From contig CAZWKX010000005.1 of assembly GCA_964633975.1 (NCBI GenBank), positions 16,054 to 80,053 on the forward strand: a DNA stretch of 64,000 bases. Reading direction: 5' to 3'. The DNA is from CAZWKX01 sp964633975. GTDB taxonomy: Bacteria; Actinomycetota; Acidimicrobiia; Spongiisociales; UBA11373. Shown here in pieces: positions 8,233-15,284 of the stretch; position 1 is the first letter of the stretch; each line of letters starts with the position of its first letter. The notes beneath the pieces are model-generated. The model had not been told where the DNA came from. It made no database searches and saw nothing but the letters and a program-made list of their open reading frames with translations. Position numbers and translations under genes: made by a program.

Positions 8233-8700
8233 TCACGCCTCCATGGTGGCCGTGCCAGCAGCGGCCACCGGACGCTTGGGAAAGAGCCGATGGATCTCAC
8301 CTTCGAGCTCCGCTTGCACGGGCCCGACTGCAATGCCGAACACGCCCTGGCCTCTTCGGAACACATCGACGAGCTCGTCCGCGCTGTGCGCCGCGTAGAT
8401 CGTCGTCCCATCCGAAAGCAGGGTCACATCGGCGAGCGGAGTTGCACTGTCGAGCTGACTGCGCAGGATCTCCATGGCTTGGCGGATCTTGTTGAGGCTC
8501 ATGCCTGCATCCAACAGGCGTTTGACCACACGCAGCTGCACGATGTCGGAAAAGGAGTAGAGCCGCTGTGAGCCCGAACCGCGGGCCGTTTGGATGGAGG
8601 GGGTGAGCAACTGCGTTCGAGCCCAATAATCGAGCTGCCGGTATGTGATACCGACGATGTTGCACACCTGAGGCGCCCGATAACCCATTTCGTCCGTCAC
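8233..8700 (-). CDS. MerR family transcriptional regulator (ResR/McdR-like position)
   Basis: 155-residue regulator. Residues 5-70 are a MerR-type winged helix (YRAPQVCNIVGITYRQLDYW, RTQLLTPSIQTARGSGSQRL, then YSFSDIVQLRVVKRLLDAGM), followed by a short helical C-terminus without Cys ligands. It corresponds in position and type to the MerR gene beside the bifunctional nuclease in Mycobacterium, a regulator of growth and division; the exact role here is inferred. GTG 8700 has GGAGG about 10 nt upstream; GTG 8712 is the alternative but sits on the box itself. The promoter at 8766-8795 drives this gene and probably the gcv genes. Confidence 0.85.
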   Translation of the reverse strand: MTDEMGYRAPQVCNIVGITYRQLDYWARTQLLTPSIQTARGSGSQRLYSFSDIVQLRVVKRLLDAGMSLNKIRQAMEILRSQLDSATPLADVTLLSDGTTIYAAHSADELVDVFRRGQGVFGIAVGPVQAELEGEIHRLFPKRPVAAAGTATMEA

Positions 8701-8765
8701 GGCCTTGCTCACCTCCCCCGAGAGCTTACACGACCGTAATTCCGCGACGTGGAACTACCGACGTG

Positions 8766-8795
8766 AAACTAGATGGCGCGCATGCCAGTTGTCAA
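8766..8795 (-). promoter_or_regulatory. Consensus promoter for the merR-gcvT-gcvPA-gcvPB-ppgK unit
   Basis: A perfect TTGACA (8790-8795, minus strand) and TAGTTT (8766-8771) are separated by 18 nt in the 133-nt gap between the bifunctional nuclease gene and merR. The leader to GTG 8700 is about 58 nt. No glycine-riboswitch-like fold was recognised in it. Confidence 0.6.
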
Positions 8796-8833
8796 CAACC
8801 CCTGTGGAAAAGCGCGGTAGGAACCTCGACAGC

Positions 8834-9325
8834 TCAGCCGGCGGTGCCGAAATCCTCGGGCGAAACGGACTCGAGGAACGACCGAAAGCGCTCCACCTCG
8901 TCCTCCTCCTCTTCGTCGTGGATCTCCACGCCAGCCTCTTCGAGGACTGCGGGGACGACGAAGATGGGCGAACCGGTCCGCGCCGCCAGGGCGATGGCGT
9001 CGGAGGGACGCGACGAGACCACTATCTCCGTGCCGTTGCTGCGGAACACCAGGTCGGCGTAGAAGATGCCGTCGCGCAGCTCGGTGACCATGACCCGGTC
9101 GACGTTGGCGTTCAGCGCTTCGATAGAAGCGGCCAGCAGGTCGTGGGTGAGGGGGCGCTGTGGCTCGACACCTTCCAGTGCAAACGCGATGGCGGTGGCT
9201 TCACTCGCGCCGATCCAGATCGGCAGATAGCGGGTGCCGCCGACCTCACGGAGAAGCACGATGGGCTGGTTCGTGGGTAGTTCGATTCGAACGCCTACGA
9301 GCTCGACCGGTATGCCTTCGCTCAT
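8834..9325 (-). CDS. Bifunctional nuclease (BFN/DUF151) domain protein
   Basis: 163 residues with the whole BFN domain: VELVGVRIELPTNQPIVLLR, LPIWIGASEATAIAFALEGV, RPLTHDLLAASIEALNANVD and SRPSDAIALAARTGSPIFV. The tail is acidic (DEEEEDEVERF). Plant and mycobacterial relatives cleave RNA and DNA. The gene sits in the actinobacterial order MerR, nuclease, then (here) hpt, carboxypeptidase, FtsR, FHA. ATG 9325 overlaps the hpt stop as ATGA, so it is coupled to hpt. Confidence 0.9.
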   Translation of the reverse strand: MSEGIPVELVGVRIELPTNQPIVLLREVGGTRYLPIWIGASEATAIAFALEGVEPQRPLTHDLLAASIEALNANVDRVMVTELRDGIFYADLVFRSNGTEIVVSSRPSDAIALAARTGSPIFVVPAVLEEAGVEIHDEEEEDEVERFRSFLESVSPEDFGTAG

Positions 9326-9903
9326 GCTCCAACCTTATCACCGGCCGGTCCGAATACCTTGCGGGCCAGAGCGTCCGGATCCTCTTTGAACGTGGCCAGA
9401 TCGAGCACGGCCCACAGGCCGCGTACGTTGCGGTATCGCCCCTCCCAATCGAGCCCGTAGCCGAGCAGGAACTCGTCCCCCACTTCGAATCCCCTGTACT
9501 CGAGGGGAACCTCGAGAATGCGCCGCGTCCGCTTGTCCAGGAACGTCACCGTGGCCACGGAGGCCGGATCTCGCGTCTCCAGCAGGCCCACCAGAAAGGA
9601 GAGGGTCAGGCCCGTATCGACGATGTCCTCCACGATGAGCACGTGGCGTCCTGAGATGGAGGTAGCGCTGTCGACCGCTATGCCCACCCGGCCCTCCGAG
9701 CCGAAGCGGGTCAGGCTGAGGAAGTCGACATCAACCTGGGGCGGCAGGTACCGGACCAGATCGGCCAGGAACGGCACCGCTCCTTTGAGAACTCCGAGCA
9801 GCACCGGCTGCTTGTCCCGGTAGTCGGCACGGATCTGCGCGCCCAACTCGGCAACGCGGGCCGAGATCGTTGCCTGGTCGACAACCTCGGCGAGGAGGCG
9901 CAT
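9322..9903 (-). CDS. hpt: Hypoxanthine phosphoribosyltransferase
   Basis: Salvages hypoxanthine or guanine to IMP or GMP with PRPP. The 193-residue protein has LLGVLKGAVPFLADLVRYL, the PRPP-binding HVLIVEDIVDTGLTL with two acidic residues, the family motif FLDKRTRR (the Lys contacts the base), and GYGLDWEGRYRNVRGL near the C-terminus. It is the logical consumer of inosine-derived hypoxanthine produced downstream of Add. The TAATG junction shows coupling to the carboxypeptidase gene upstream. Confidence 0.95.
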   Translation of the reverse strand: MRLLAEVVDQATISARVAELGAQIRADYRDKQPVLLGVLKGAVPFLADLVRYLPPQVDVDFLSLTRFGSEGRVGIAVDSATSISGRHVLIVEDIVDTGLTLSFLVGLLETRDPASVATVTFLDKRTRRILEVPLEYRGFEVGDEFLLGYGLDWEGRYRNVRGLWAVLDLATFKEDPDALARKVFGPAGDKVGA

Positions 9904-10943
9904 TAGGCGGAGTCACCTCCGAGCACGCCGGGCAACAGGTCCCTCAGCTGCGCGATCAAGGCCCGCTCCGCCGGGGTCGGCGGGTGCTCCGCAGGAGCGC
10001 CCCCACCGTCGTTGAGAGGGCCGGCGGCCGCCGCTCGAGCCTGGAACCATTCGGGCATCCCTGCCAGCAGGTCGGTGCCGGCAACGACCGAGTAGAAATG
10101 ATCCTTGGGCCCGAGAGTGTCGAGGGCGTAGGCAAGCAGCTCCCGTGTGGCCATCATATGGTTCTGGGCACCCATCACGACGGCCACGTAATCGCCGTGA
10201 GGGCCGTGGAGATACGAGAGGAGAACGAGGCCTGCCGACACCGTGTCTCCGGTCTTCAGGCCGAGCACACCGGGGAAGCTGCCCAGCAGCTTGTTTGTGT
10301 TCTCTCCCTCGATGACCCCACCGCTGCTGAGCTCGAAGATGACGTACTTGGTGCTGGTGAGCGCCACGATGCGCGGCTCCCTGACGGCCGCCACCCCCAG
10401 ACGGATCAGATCGCGCGCTGTGGTCAGATGGCCCACGGCATCCAGGCCGTTCGGGTTCCTGAGGCTCGTCGAGTCCATGGCGAGCTGCGCGGCCATGTCG
10501 TTCATCAAGGCGACGAACTCCTCCTCGCTGCCGGCGACGTGCTCGGCCAGGGCGACCGCCCCGTCGTTGCCCGAGATCACGAGGATGTAGGCGAGCAGGT
10601 CCTCGACGGTCCACACTTGCCCCTCCCTGAGCTCGGCCTGCCCGACGAAGCCGACCGGTGTGGCCGCGGCGTTGGCGCTGATCGTGACCAGCTCATCCGG
10701 TTCACAGTTGGCGACGACCACCAGCGCCGTCATCACCTTCGTCACCGATGCAGGAGCCCGCAGCTGGTCCGCATTGACGGCAAGCAGGATCGCACCCTCG
10801 TCGACCGAGTAGAGCACCCATGCCTCTGCGTCGATCGCTGGAGGCTCGTGATCGGGGAAGGCAGCTATGGGCGGCGGAGGGAGGTTGACGGGTCCGACGT
10901 GGAACATGCCGACGGTCAAGGCGAGTGCGGCCAGCGCTTTCAT
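9903..10943 (-). CDS. D-alanyl-D-alanine carboxypeptidase (peptidase S11)
   Basis: Penicillin-binding protein that trims peptidoglycan stem peptides outside the membrane. 346 residues with an N-terminal signal segment (MKALAALALTVGMFHVG). The three active-site boxes are present: S66-V-T-K69, SGN near residue 124, and KTG near residue 230 in GLKTGDTVSAG. The C-terminal 70 residues are Ala/Pro-rich and lack an obvious membrane anchor. ATG 10943 overlaps the ftsR stop as ATGA, linking a wall enzyme to a cell-division regulator in one operon. Confidence 0.9.
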   Translation of the reverse strand: MKALAALALTVGMFHVGPVNLPPPPIAAFPDHEPPAIDAEAWVLYSVDEGAILLAVNADQLRAPASVTKVMTALVVVANCEPDELVTISANAAATPVGFVGQAELREGQVWTVEDLLAYILVISGNDGAVALAEHVAGSEEEFVALMNDMAAQLAMDSTSLRNPNGLDAVGHLTTARDLIRLGVAAVREPRIVALTSTKYVIFELSSGGVIEGENTNKLLGSFPGVLGLKTGDTVSAGLVLLSYLHGPHGDYVAVVMGAQNHMMATRELLAYALDTLGPKDHFYSVVAGTDLLAGMPEWFQARAAAAGPLNDGGGAPAEHPPTPAERALIAQLRDLLPGVLGGDSA

Positions 10944-11635
10944 GGCTCCGAGACCAGGCCGCGCAGTTGGAGCCGCACCATCGCATCCTGCATCTCGCGC
11001 GCCGCCTGTGCACAGTCGGCCAGGATCTCCGCGGCACGCTGGCGGTTGGCCGGACTGGGGTGCCGCAACAGGGGCCCAGCCAGCTGGGTGAGCAGATCCG
11101 TTTCCCGGTTGGCGGCGAGATGCAGCGAGCGCAGATGCCGGGGCTCCAGGCCGTACGAGACGAGCCGATGGGCCGATCGCACGATGATCGCATCGTCGTC
11201 GCCGAACTCCGGGCCCTTCTCCCCTTTGCGGGGATCGATCACGCCGTGTTCGACAAGACGGCTGATCAACTCCATCGATACGCCCGCCGCCTGGGCCAGT
11301 TCGCTGGCGGTCATCCGTGCCCTGCTGACGGCGAAGTAGGCGTCCGGCGGGGGGCCGCCGGGCAGCGGTAGCGGCGGCTCCTCACCGCGCTCCCAAGTGG
11401 CCAGTTTCTTCTTGATCACCTTGAGAGGAAGGAAGTGATCTCGCTGCTGGCGCAGGATGTAGCGCACCCGCTCGATGTCGGCCTTGTGAAACTGGCGATA
11501 GCCGGAGCGGCTGCGCGCCGGATGCACGAGGCCTTCAGACTCGAGGAACCTGAGCTTCGAGACCGTGACGTCGGGGAACTCGTCTCGAAGTCGGTCGATG
11601 ACCTCTCCGATGTTGAGGGTCCTGCCGTCGCTCAT
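10940..11635 (-). CDS. ftsR: MerR family cell-division regulator (FtsR-like)
   Basis: 231 residues. Residues 6-70 form a MerR winged helix (LNIGEVIDRLRDEFPDVTVS, then KLRFLESEGLVHPARSRSGY and RQF). A second helical domain (MTASELAQAAGVSMELISRL, VIDPRKGEKGPEFGDDD) follows. This two-part layout and the neighbouring FHA protein match the actinobacterial regulator FtsR, which activates ftsZ in Corynebacterium. It starts 4 nt inside the FHA gene (ATGA). Confidence 0.85.
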   Translation of the reverse strand: MSDGRTLNIGEVIDRLRDEFPDVTVSKLRFLESEGLVHPARSRSGYRQFHKADIERVRYILRQQRDHFLPLKVIKKKLATWERGEEPPLPLPGGPPPDAYFAVSRARMTASELAQAAGVSMELISRLVEHGVIDPRKGEKGPEFGDDDAIIVRSAHRLVSYGLEPRHLRSLHLAANRETDLLTQLAGPLLRHPSPANRQRAAEILADCAQAAREMQDAMVRLQLRGLVSEP

Positions 11636-12057
11636 GCGCCCCGCGCGACAACGAGATGGAAACGACCGACTATGACCTCGTCACCGGGGCTGAGTGTGGC
11701 GATGGCAACTCGTTCCCCGTTCACATATGTGCCGTTGGTCGAGCCGAGGTCCTGCACGATGAGCGTGCCTTGGGAGATCGTGAAGGCGGCGTGGTGGCGG
11801 GACACGGTGATGTCGTCGAGGAAGATCGTCGAGTTGGGACTGCGACCGGCTTCACTTGTGCCCTCGCTCAAATCCCAGTGCAAGCCGCGGCGCGGGCCGT
11901 CCGTGACGACCAATGCGAACCCGGCCAGGCCGGGGATGCCGGCCGCGGCCTCGAGGGCCCGTATGCGCCGCACCTCCTCGACCGGGTCGAAGATCAGGGT
12001 CGGTTCCGGCTCGTCGTCCTCGGGAGGACCACTGGGGGGCTCTTCTCGCTTTGCCAT
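11632..12057 (-). CDS. garA: FHA domain protein (GarA/OdhI-like)
   Basis: 141 residues. An acidic, Pro-rich N-terminus is followed by a complete FHA domain: GRSPNSTIFLDDITVSRHHA, then LIVQDLGSTNGTYVNGERV, with the phosphothreonine-binding Arg, Ser and Asn. In GarA/OdhI the N-terminus carries an ETTS motif phosphorylated by Ser/Thr kinases; here only EPTLIF is seen, with a single Thr. Position beside ftsR supports the GarA assignment; regulation of 2-oxoglutarate metabolism is inferred. ATG 12057 follows TACCAT by 7 nt. Confidence 0.8.
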   Translation of the reverse strand: MAKREEPPSGPPEDDEPEPTLIFDPVEEVRRIRALEAAAGIPGLAGFALVVTDGPRRGLHWDLSEGTSEAGRSPNSTIFLDDITVSRHHAAFTISQGTLIVQDLGSTNGTYVNGERVAIATLSPGDEVIVGRFHLVVARGA

Positions 12058-12064
12058 CCCCGGC

Positions 12065-12070
12065 ATGGTA
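12065..12070 (-). promoter_or_regulatory. -10 hexamer TACCAT for the leaderless FHA-ftsR operon
   Basis: Minus-strand TACCAT ends 7 nt before ATG 12057. This supports that ATG over the one at 12066, which lies inside the hexamer. Confidence 0.4.
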
Positions 12071-12073
12071 GTG

Positions 12074-12094
12074 CCTGAACCCTGAACCCTGTAC
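12074..12094. repeat. Three tandem 7-mers upstream of the FHA operon
   Basis: CCTGAAC, CCTGAAC, CCTGTAC follow each other without spacing, immediately upstream of the -10 hexamer at 12065-12070. They could be a regulator site or a simple slippage repeat. Confidence 0.5.
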
Positions 12095-12141
12095 CCGGGC
12101 TTGAAGGATGCCCGCGGCACTCCCCCGCGCCGCCCGACCTC

Positions 12142-12708
12142 TCAGCCCGCCTCCGGAAGCACCATCTGCACCTCGACGGTGGTCCCGGCAGGGGCGGGCG
12201 CCACCACGTCGCCGCCGACCAGTTCGCCGTCGACGGTCATCGTGGGCCCGGGCACGTCACCCCGGGACACGGTGATGTTGTAGATCGCACCGCGGAAGCG
12301 TCGTGAGACCGAAAAGCCCTCCCACTCCGAGGCGATGCAGGGCGCCACCCTGAGGCCGGCATAGGTGGGCCGGATCCCGATTATCCATTGGGTGGCCGCC
12401 TGATGGCACCACGAGGCCGTCCCCGAGAGCCACGAGTTGCGGCCCAGGCCGGCTTGGGGATGCTCGTCGAAGAACACGTTCTGGGCATAGACGTAGGGCT
12501 CGATCTCGTATCGCTCGGCCTGATCGTTCTTGGCGGCAGAGTTGATCTGCCAGTAGTACTCGTATGCCCGGTCGCCGTTGCCGAGGAGCGTCTCTGCCAT
12601 CACGGCCCACGGGTTGGTGTCGAGGAATTAGTTCATCCACTTGGTCGGAGTGCCAGGGTCGGTGATGGCGTACTCGCGGTTCTCGTCGTCGAAATGCCCA
12701 AACCTCAC
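12142..12708 (-). pseudogene. GH94 (cellobiose/chitobiose phosphorylase-type) gene reduced to head and tail
   Basis: Minus-strand GTG 12708 opens with RFGHFDDENREYAITDPGTP and TKWMN, the canonical N-terminus of GH94 phosphorylases. It stops after 26 codons at TAA 12628-12630. The same frame continues at once with FLDTNPWAVMMAETLLGNGD, EIEPYVYAQNVF and GLGRNSWLSGTASWCHQAAT, the family's C-terminus, to the stop at 12142. Together about 188 residues remain of the usual roughly 800; the catalytic region is gone. The simplest reading is one large internal deletion that created the stop at the join. The remnant separates the FHA gene from gcvH, neighbours in Mycobacterium. A chimeric assembly is the alternative. 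Confidence 0.85.
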
Positions 12709-12784
12709 CTCACTCTCCGTGGTTTCGTGCGCCGTGAGGCTACCTTACGCGCGGGCCGCCTGGTCCGCCAAGAGCAGCAGCCAC

Positions 12785-12807
12785 GGCTCGCCGGAGACCG
12801 GCGAGCC
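12785..12807 (-). terminator. Hairpin downstream of gcvH
   Basis: GGCTCGCCGG, a 3-nt loop AGA, and CCGGCGAGCC form a perfect 10-bp stem 12 nt after the gcvH stop. No T-run follows on the minus strand, so it may act as a weak or factor-assisted terminator or an RNA-stabilising stem. Confidence 0.55.
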
Positions 12808-12818
12808 CGGCGCGCGAA

Positions 12819-13196
12819 TCAGTCGAGAAGCGCCTCGTAGCCGGAGGCGTCCAGCATCTCGTCGATGGCGCCGGCGTCGGCCGGGACGATGGAGACGAAC
12901 CAGCCGGACCCATACGGGTCCTCGTTGACCAGCTCCGGGCGCTCGGACAGAGCGTCGTTGACCTCGTCGATGGCGCCGGCGACCGGGGCGTACACCTCGG
13001 CCACGGATTTGGTGGACTCGACCTCGGCGATCACGGCGCCGGCCTCGACGGGCCCGGAGGTGGCGCTGAAGCCGACGTAGACCACATCCCCCAGGGCCTC
13101 CTGGGCGTAGTCCGTGATGCCGACCCGTACCTTGCCGTTCTCCATGTGGGCCCACTCGTGCTGCTCCGTGTATCTCCGGTCGTCGGGGACGTTCAC
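12819..13196 (-). CDS. gcvH: Glycine cleavage system H protein
   Basis: Lipoyl carrier of the glycine cleavage complex, 125 residues. HEWAHMENGKVRVGITDYAQ is the family start, ALGDVVYVGF follows, and EVESTKSVAEVYAPVAG holds the lipoylated Lys near residue 63. The C-terminus (DPYGSGWFVSIVP) is complete. GTG 13196 has AGGAG 6 nt upstream. It is separated from gcvT/gcvP by about 5 kb and belongs to the pgsA-side transcription unit, so its expression need not follow the other gcv genes. Confidence 0.95.
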   Translation of the reverse strand: MNVPDDRRYTEQHEWAHMENGKVRVGITDYAQEALGDVVYVGFSATSGPVEAGAVIAEVESTKSVAEVYAPVAGAIDEVNDALSERPELVNEDPYGSGWFVSIVPADAGAIDEMLDASGYEALLD

Positions 13197-13229
13197 TCCA
13201 CTCTCCTGCGTCTCGGCTTCAGCGTGAGC

Positions 13230-13784
13230 CTAACGAGCGTCATGCATCATGTGCCGGGCGTCTTCGGCATAGAGGCCGGCCACCACGTAGCAGAGCACGA
13301 GGGCGGGGACGACGAAGATCCAGGCCGTCCAGATGTAGAAAGGGTGATTGGTGCCCGCGTACCCGTAGAAGGCGGCGATACCCGTGTAGAGGCCAAGCGT
13401 GGCCGCCTTTCCCATAGGCCGCACCTCGATCTTGGCTCTCGTCTTCCAGGCAAGCACGAGGGCCCCGATCGCCACCGCAGACTCACGAACCGTCAGAGCG
13501 AGCGCCACGGGCCACGGCAGCACCCCAGCGACCCAGCCTCCTACCACGGCGGCGGCCACCGCCAGCCGGTCTGCCAGCGGATCGAGGAGCTTCCCCAGCT
13601 CGGAGACCTGATGCAGACGCCGGGCCAGCTGACCGTCCACCCAGTCGGTGGCCCCGATGATGGCGAGAAGGATGCCGGCCCAAGTGGGGTCGTCGCGCCC
13701 GAAGAGCAACCACAAGAAGACCGGGACCATGGCCACCCGGGTCGCCGACACCAGATTGGGTAGCGTCAAGATGCGTCGGCTCAC
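13230..13784 (-). CDS. pgsA: CDP-alcohol phosphatidyltransferase (PgsA-like)
   Basis: Integral membrane enzyme of phospholipid synthesis, probably phosphatidylglycerophosphate synthase. The 184-residue protein has the CDP-alcohol signature with its four Asp residues in DWVDGQLARR and GKLLDPLADR, plus five or six hydrophobic segments (VPVFLWLLFG, AGILLAIIGA, PWPVALALTV, IWTAWIFVVPALVLCYVVAG). GTG 13784 overlaps the stop of the DUF6941-like gene (GTGA). Acceptor specificity cannot be read from sequence alone. Confidence 0.88.
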   Translation of the reverse strand: MSRRILTLPNLVSATRVAMVPVFLWLLFGRDDPTWAGILLAIIGATDWVDGQLARRLHQVSELGKLLDPLADRLAVAAAVVGGWVAGVLPWPVALALTVRESAVAIGALVLAWKTRAKIEVRPMGKAATLGLYTGIAAFYGYAGTNHPFYIWTAWIFVVPALVLCYVVAGLYAEDARHMMHDAR

Positions 13785-14188
13785 CGGGCCTCCCGGACCC
13801 GGAAGGGGATACGCGCCAGCTCCTCCTCATCGTGCTCGATGATGAACACGTAGCCGCCGGCGTGCGGAAATCGGATCCCCAAGAAGTTGCCCACCAAAGG
13901 AACCAGACTGGTGGCCCCGGCGGGAAGTGAAGAGGGGGCCCCGACCCGCATCACACCCTTCGACTCGACACCGATCTCGTTGCCGTCCTCGTCCAAAAGC
14001 TTCATAGACAGCTCCAAGTCCCGGTTACGGTCACCAGGACCTATCTCGGCGACCAGCACCACGGCCAGACCACGGTGCAGAGCCGGGAACGAGCGGGCAC
14101 CAATCACGTCGAAGGCCCCACCCAGCACAAACAGCTTGCCCCCAACTACCTGGGCCGCATCGGCGAGCATGGCACTGGTCAGCCTCAT
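13781..14188 (-). CDS. DUF6941-like conserved protein
   Basis: 135-residue soluble protein of unknown function. The pattern LADAAQVVGGKLFVLGGAFD followed by LAVVLVAEI and LKLLDEDGNEIG resembles the actinobacterial DUF6941 family, an all-beta domain in which the name-giving GKL-x-(I/V)LGG motif is conserved. ATG 14188 has AAGGAAGG 6 nt upstream. It heads the transcription unit that contains pgsA and gcvH. No catalytic residues are apparent. Confidence 0.75.
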   Translation of the reverse strand: MRLTSAMLADAAQVVGGKLFVLGGAFDVIGARSFPALHRGLAVVLVAEIGPGDRNRDLELSMKLLDEDGNEIGVESKGVMRVGAPSSLPAGATSLVPLVGNFLGIRFPHAGGYVFIIEHDEEELARIPFRVREAR

Positions 14189-14276
14189 CGAATGCCTTCC
14201 TTGCCCATGCGCTGCAGGCGGGCGGGCCGGCGGCGCGAATCGGCGTGTATGCCGAGGCTAGCCGACGCGCCTGGGC

Positions 14277-14292
14277 ACCGGCCTGGGCCGGT
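14277..14292. repeat. Palindrome in the divergent region before the sulfotransferase
   Basis: ACCGGCC, TG, GGCCGGT: a 7-bp perfect inverted repeat between the DUF6941-like gene and the sulfotransferase gene. It could be an operator. The -10-like TAGCCT lies at 14323-14328, 14 nt before ATG 14343. Confidence 0.35.
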
Positions 14293-14342
14293 CCCGGGGC
14301 TCAGACGATGGCAAAGATCATGTAGCCTGGCCTCGTTTCGCC

Positions 14343-15251
14343 ATGCTTCCCAGCTTCCTCATCGTGGGCGCCCAGAAGGCGGGCACGACAACTCTGGCCA
14401 AGATGCTGGAGCAGCATCCCGATGTGTGTTTCTCACAGCCGCGCGAGACCAAGTTCTTCTACGAGGACACGCTCTTCACCCAGGGGCCCGCATACTACGA
14501 GAGGGCCTTCTTCGGAGCGTGGGATGGACACCGCGCCACCGGTGAGAAGACACCCGAGTACCTCTACCTGCCGGAGGTCCCTTCACGCATCGCCGTGACC
14601 TTGGGCCACGATGTCGGCATCGTCATAACTCTGCGCAGTCCGGCGGCACGCGCCTTTTCCCACTATCGGCACGGGTTCCAGATGCTCCGCGAGAGCCTGC
14701 CTTTCGACAAGGCGCTGGAGGCCGAGCCGGAGCGTATCGAAAGGGACACCTTCCACCGTCTGGCCTTCAGCTACCTGGACAGAGGGCGCTATGCGGGCCA
14801 AATCCGGCGCTACCTGGACGTGTTCGACCCCGGCCGCGTCCTGGTCCTCATCTTCGAGGAGGACATCGTGCGAGGCCAGGAGCAGACTGCCCGGAGGCTG
14901 TTTGAGTTCCTGGGTGTGGACCCCGCCGCGCCCATCGAACTGCCGATCTCCTTAGGCCGCCCGCGCCTGCCCCACGTCGAGTTCGTCGACGTCGACACCG
15001 AGATCCATTCCAGAGAAGGCACTTTGGTGGCGCCGGCGGGATCCGTGGTCTACCGGTTCGCAGGCGGCCGCATCGAAATCGTGCGCCGGCCCTCACGCGC
15101 CCAGGCCGCCTATGCCGAGGCCTATCTGCGCAACGTGCCGAGAAAGGTCGATTTGCCGGAAGAGGTGGAAGGCGAGATCAATCGACGACTCGCCGACGAC
15201 ATCGAAGAGACGTCTCAGCTCATCGGGCGCGATGTCCCCTGGCCGAGGTGA
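14343..15251 (+). CDS. Sulfotransferase family protein
   Basis: 302 residues. The N-terminal IVGAQKAGTTTLAKML is the 5'-phosphosulfate loop that binds PAPS, and LRSPAARAFSHYRHG is the 3'-phosphate motif. The middle (EKTPEYLYLPEVPSRI) and the LVLIFEEDI strand fit carbohydrate or lipid sulfotransferases of the Sulfotransfer_1/3 type. It would transfer sulfate to a glycan or lipid; the acceptor is unknown. The gene stands alone, with no PAPS-synthesis or glycosyltransferase genes beside it, so its pathway cannot be inferred. Confidence 0.88.
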   Translation: MLPSFLIVGAQKAGTTTLAKMLEQHPDVCFSQPRETKFFYEDTLFTQGPAYYERAFFGAWDGHRATGEKTPEYLYLPEVPSRIAVTLGHDVGIVITLRSPAARAFSHYRHGFQMLRESLPFDKALEAEPERIERDTFHRLAFSYLDRGRYAGQIRRYLDVFDPGRVLVLIFEEDIVRGQEQTARRLFEFLGVDPAAPIELPISLGRPRLPHVEFVDVDTEIHSREGTLVAPAGSVVYRFAGGRIEIVRRPSRAQAAYAEAYLRNVPRKVDLPEEVEGEINRRLADDIEETSQLIGRDVPWPR

Positions 15252-15284
15252 AGAAGACGGCGTCCGGCCCCGGCTCGATGCCGG

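Noticed and set aside
8701..8833. Glycine riboswitch before the merR-gcv operon
   Set aside because: The gap holds a consensus promoter and a short leader, without the paired glycine aptamer elements.
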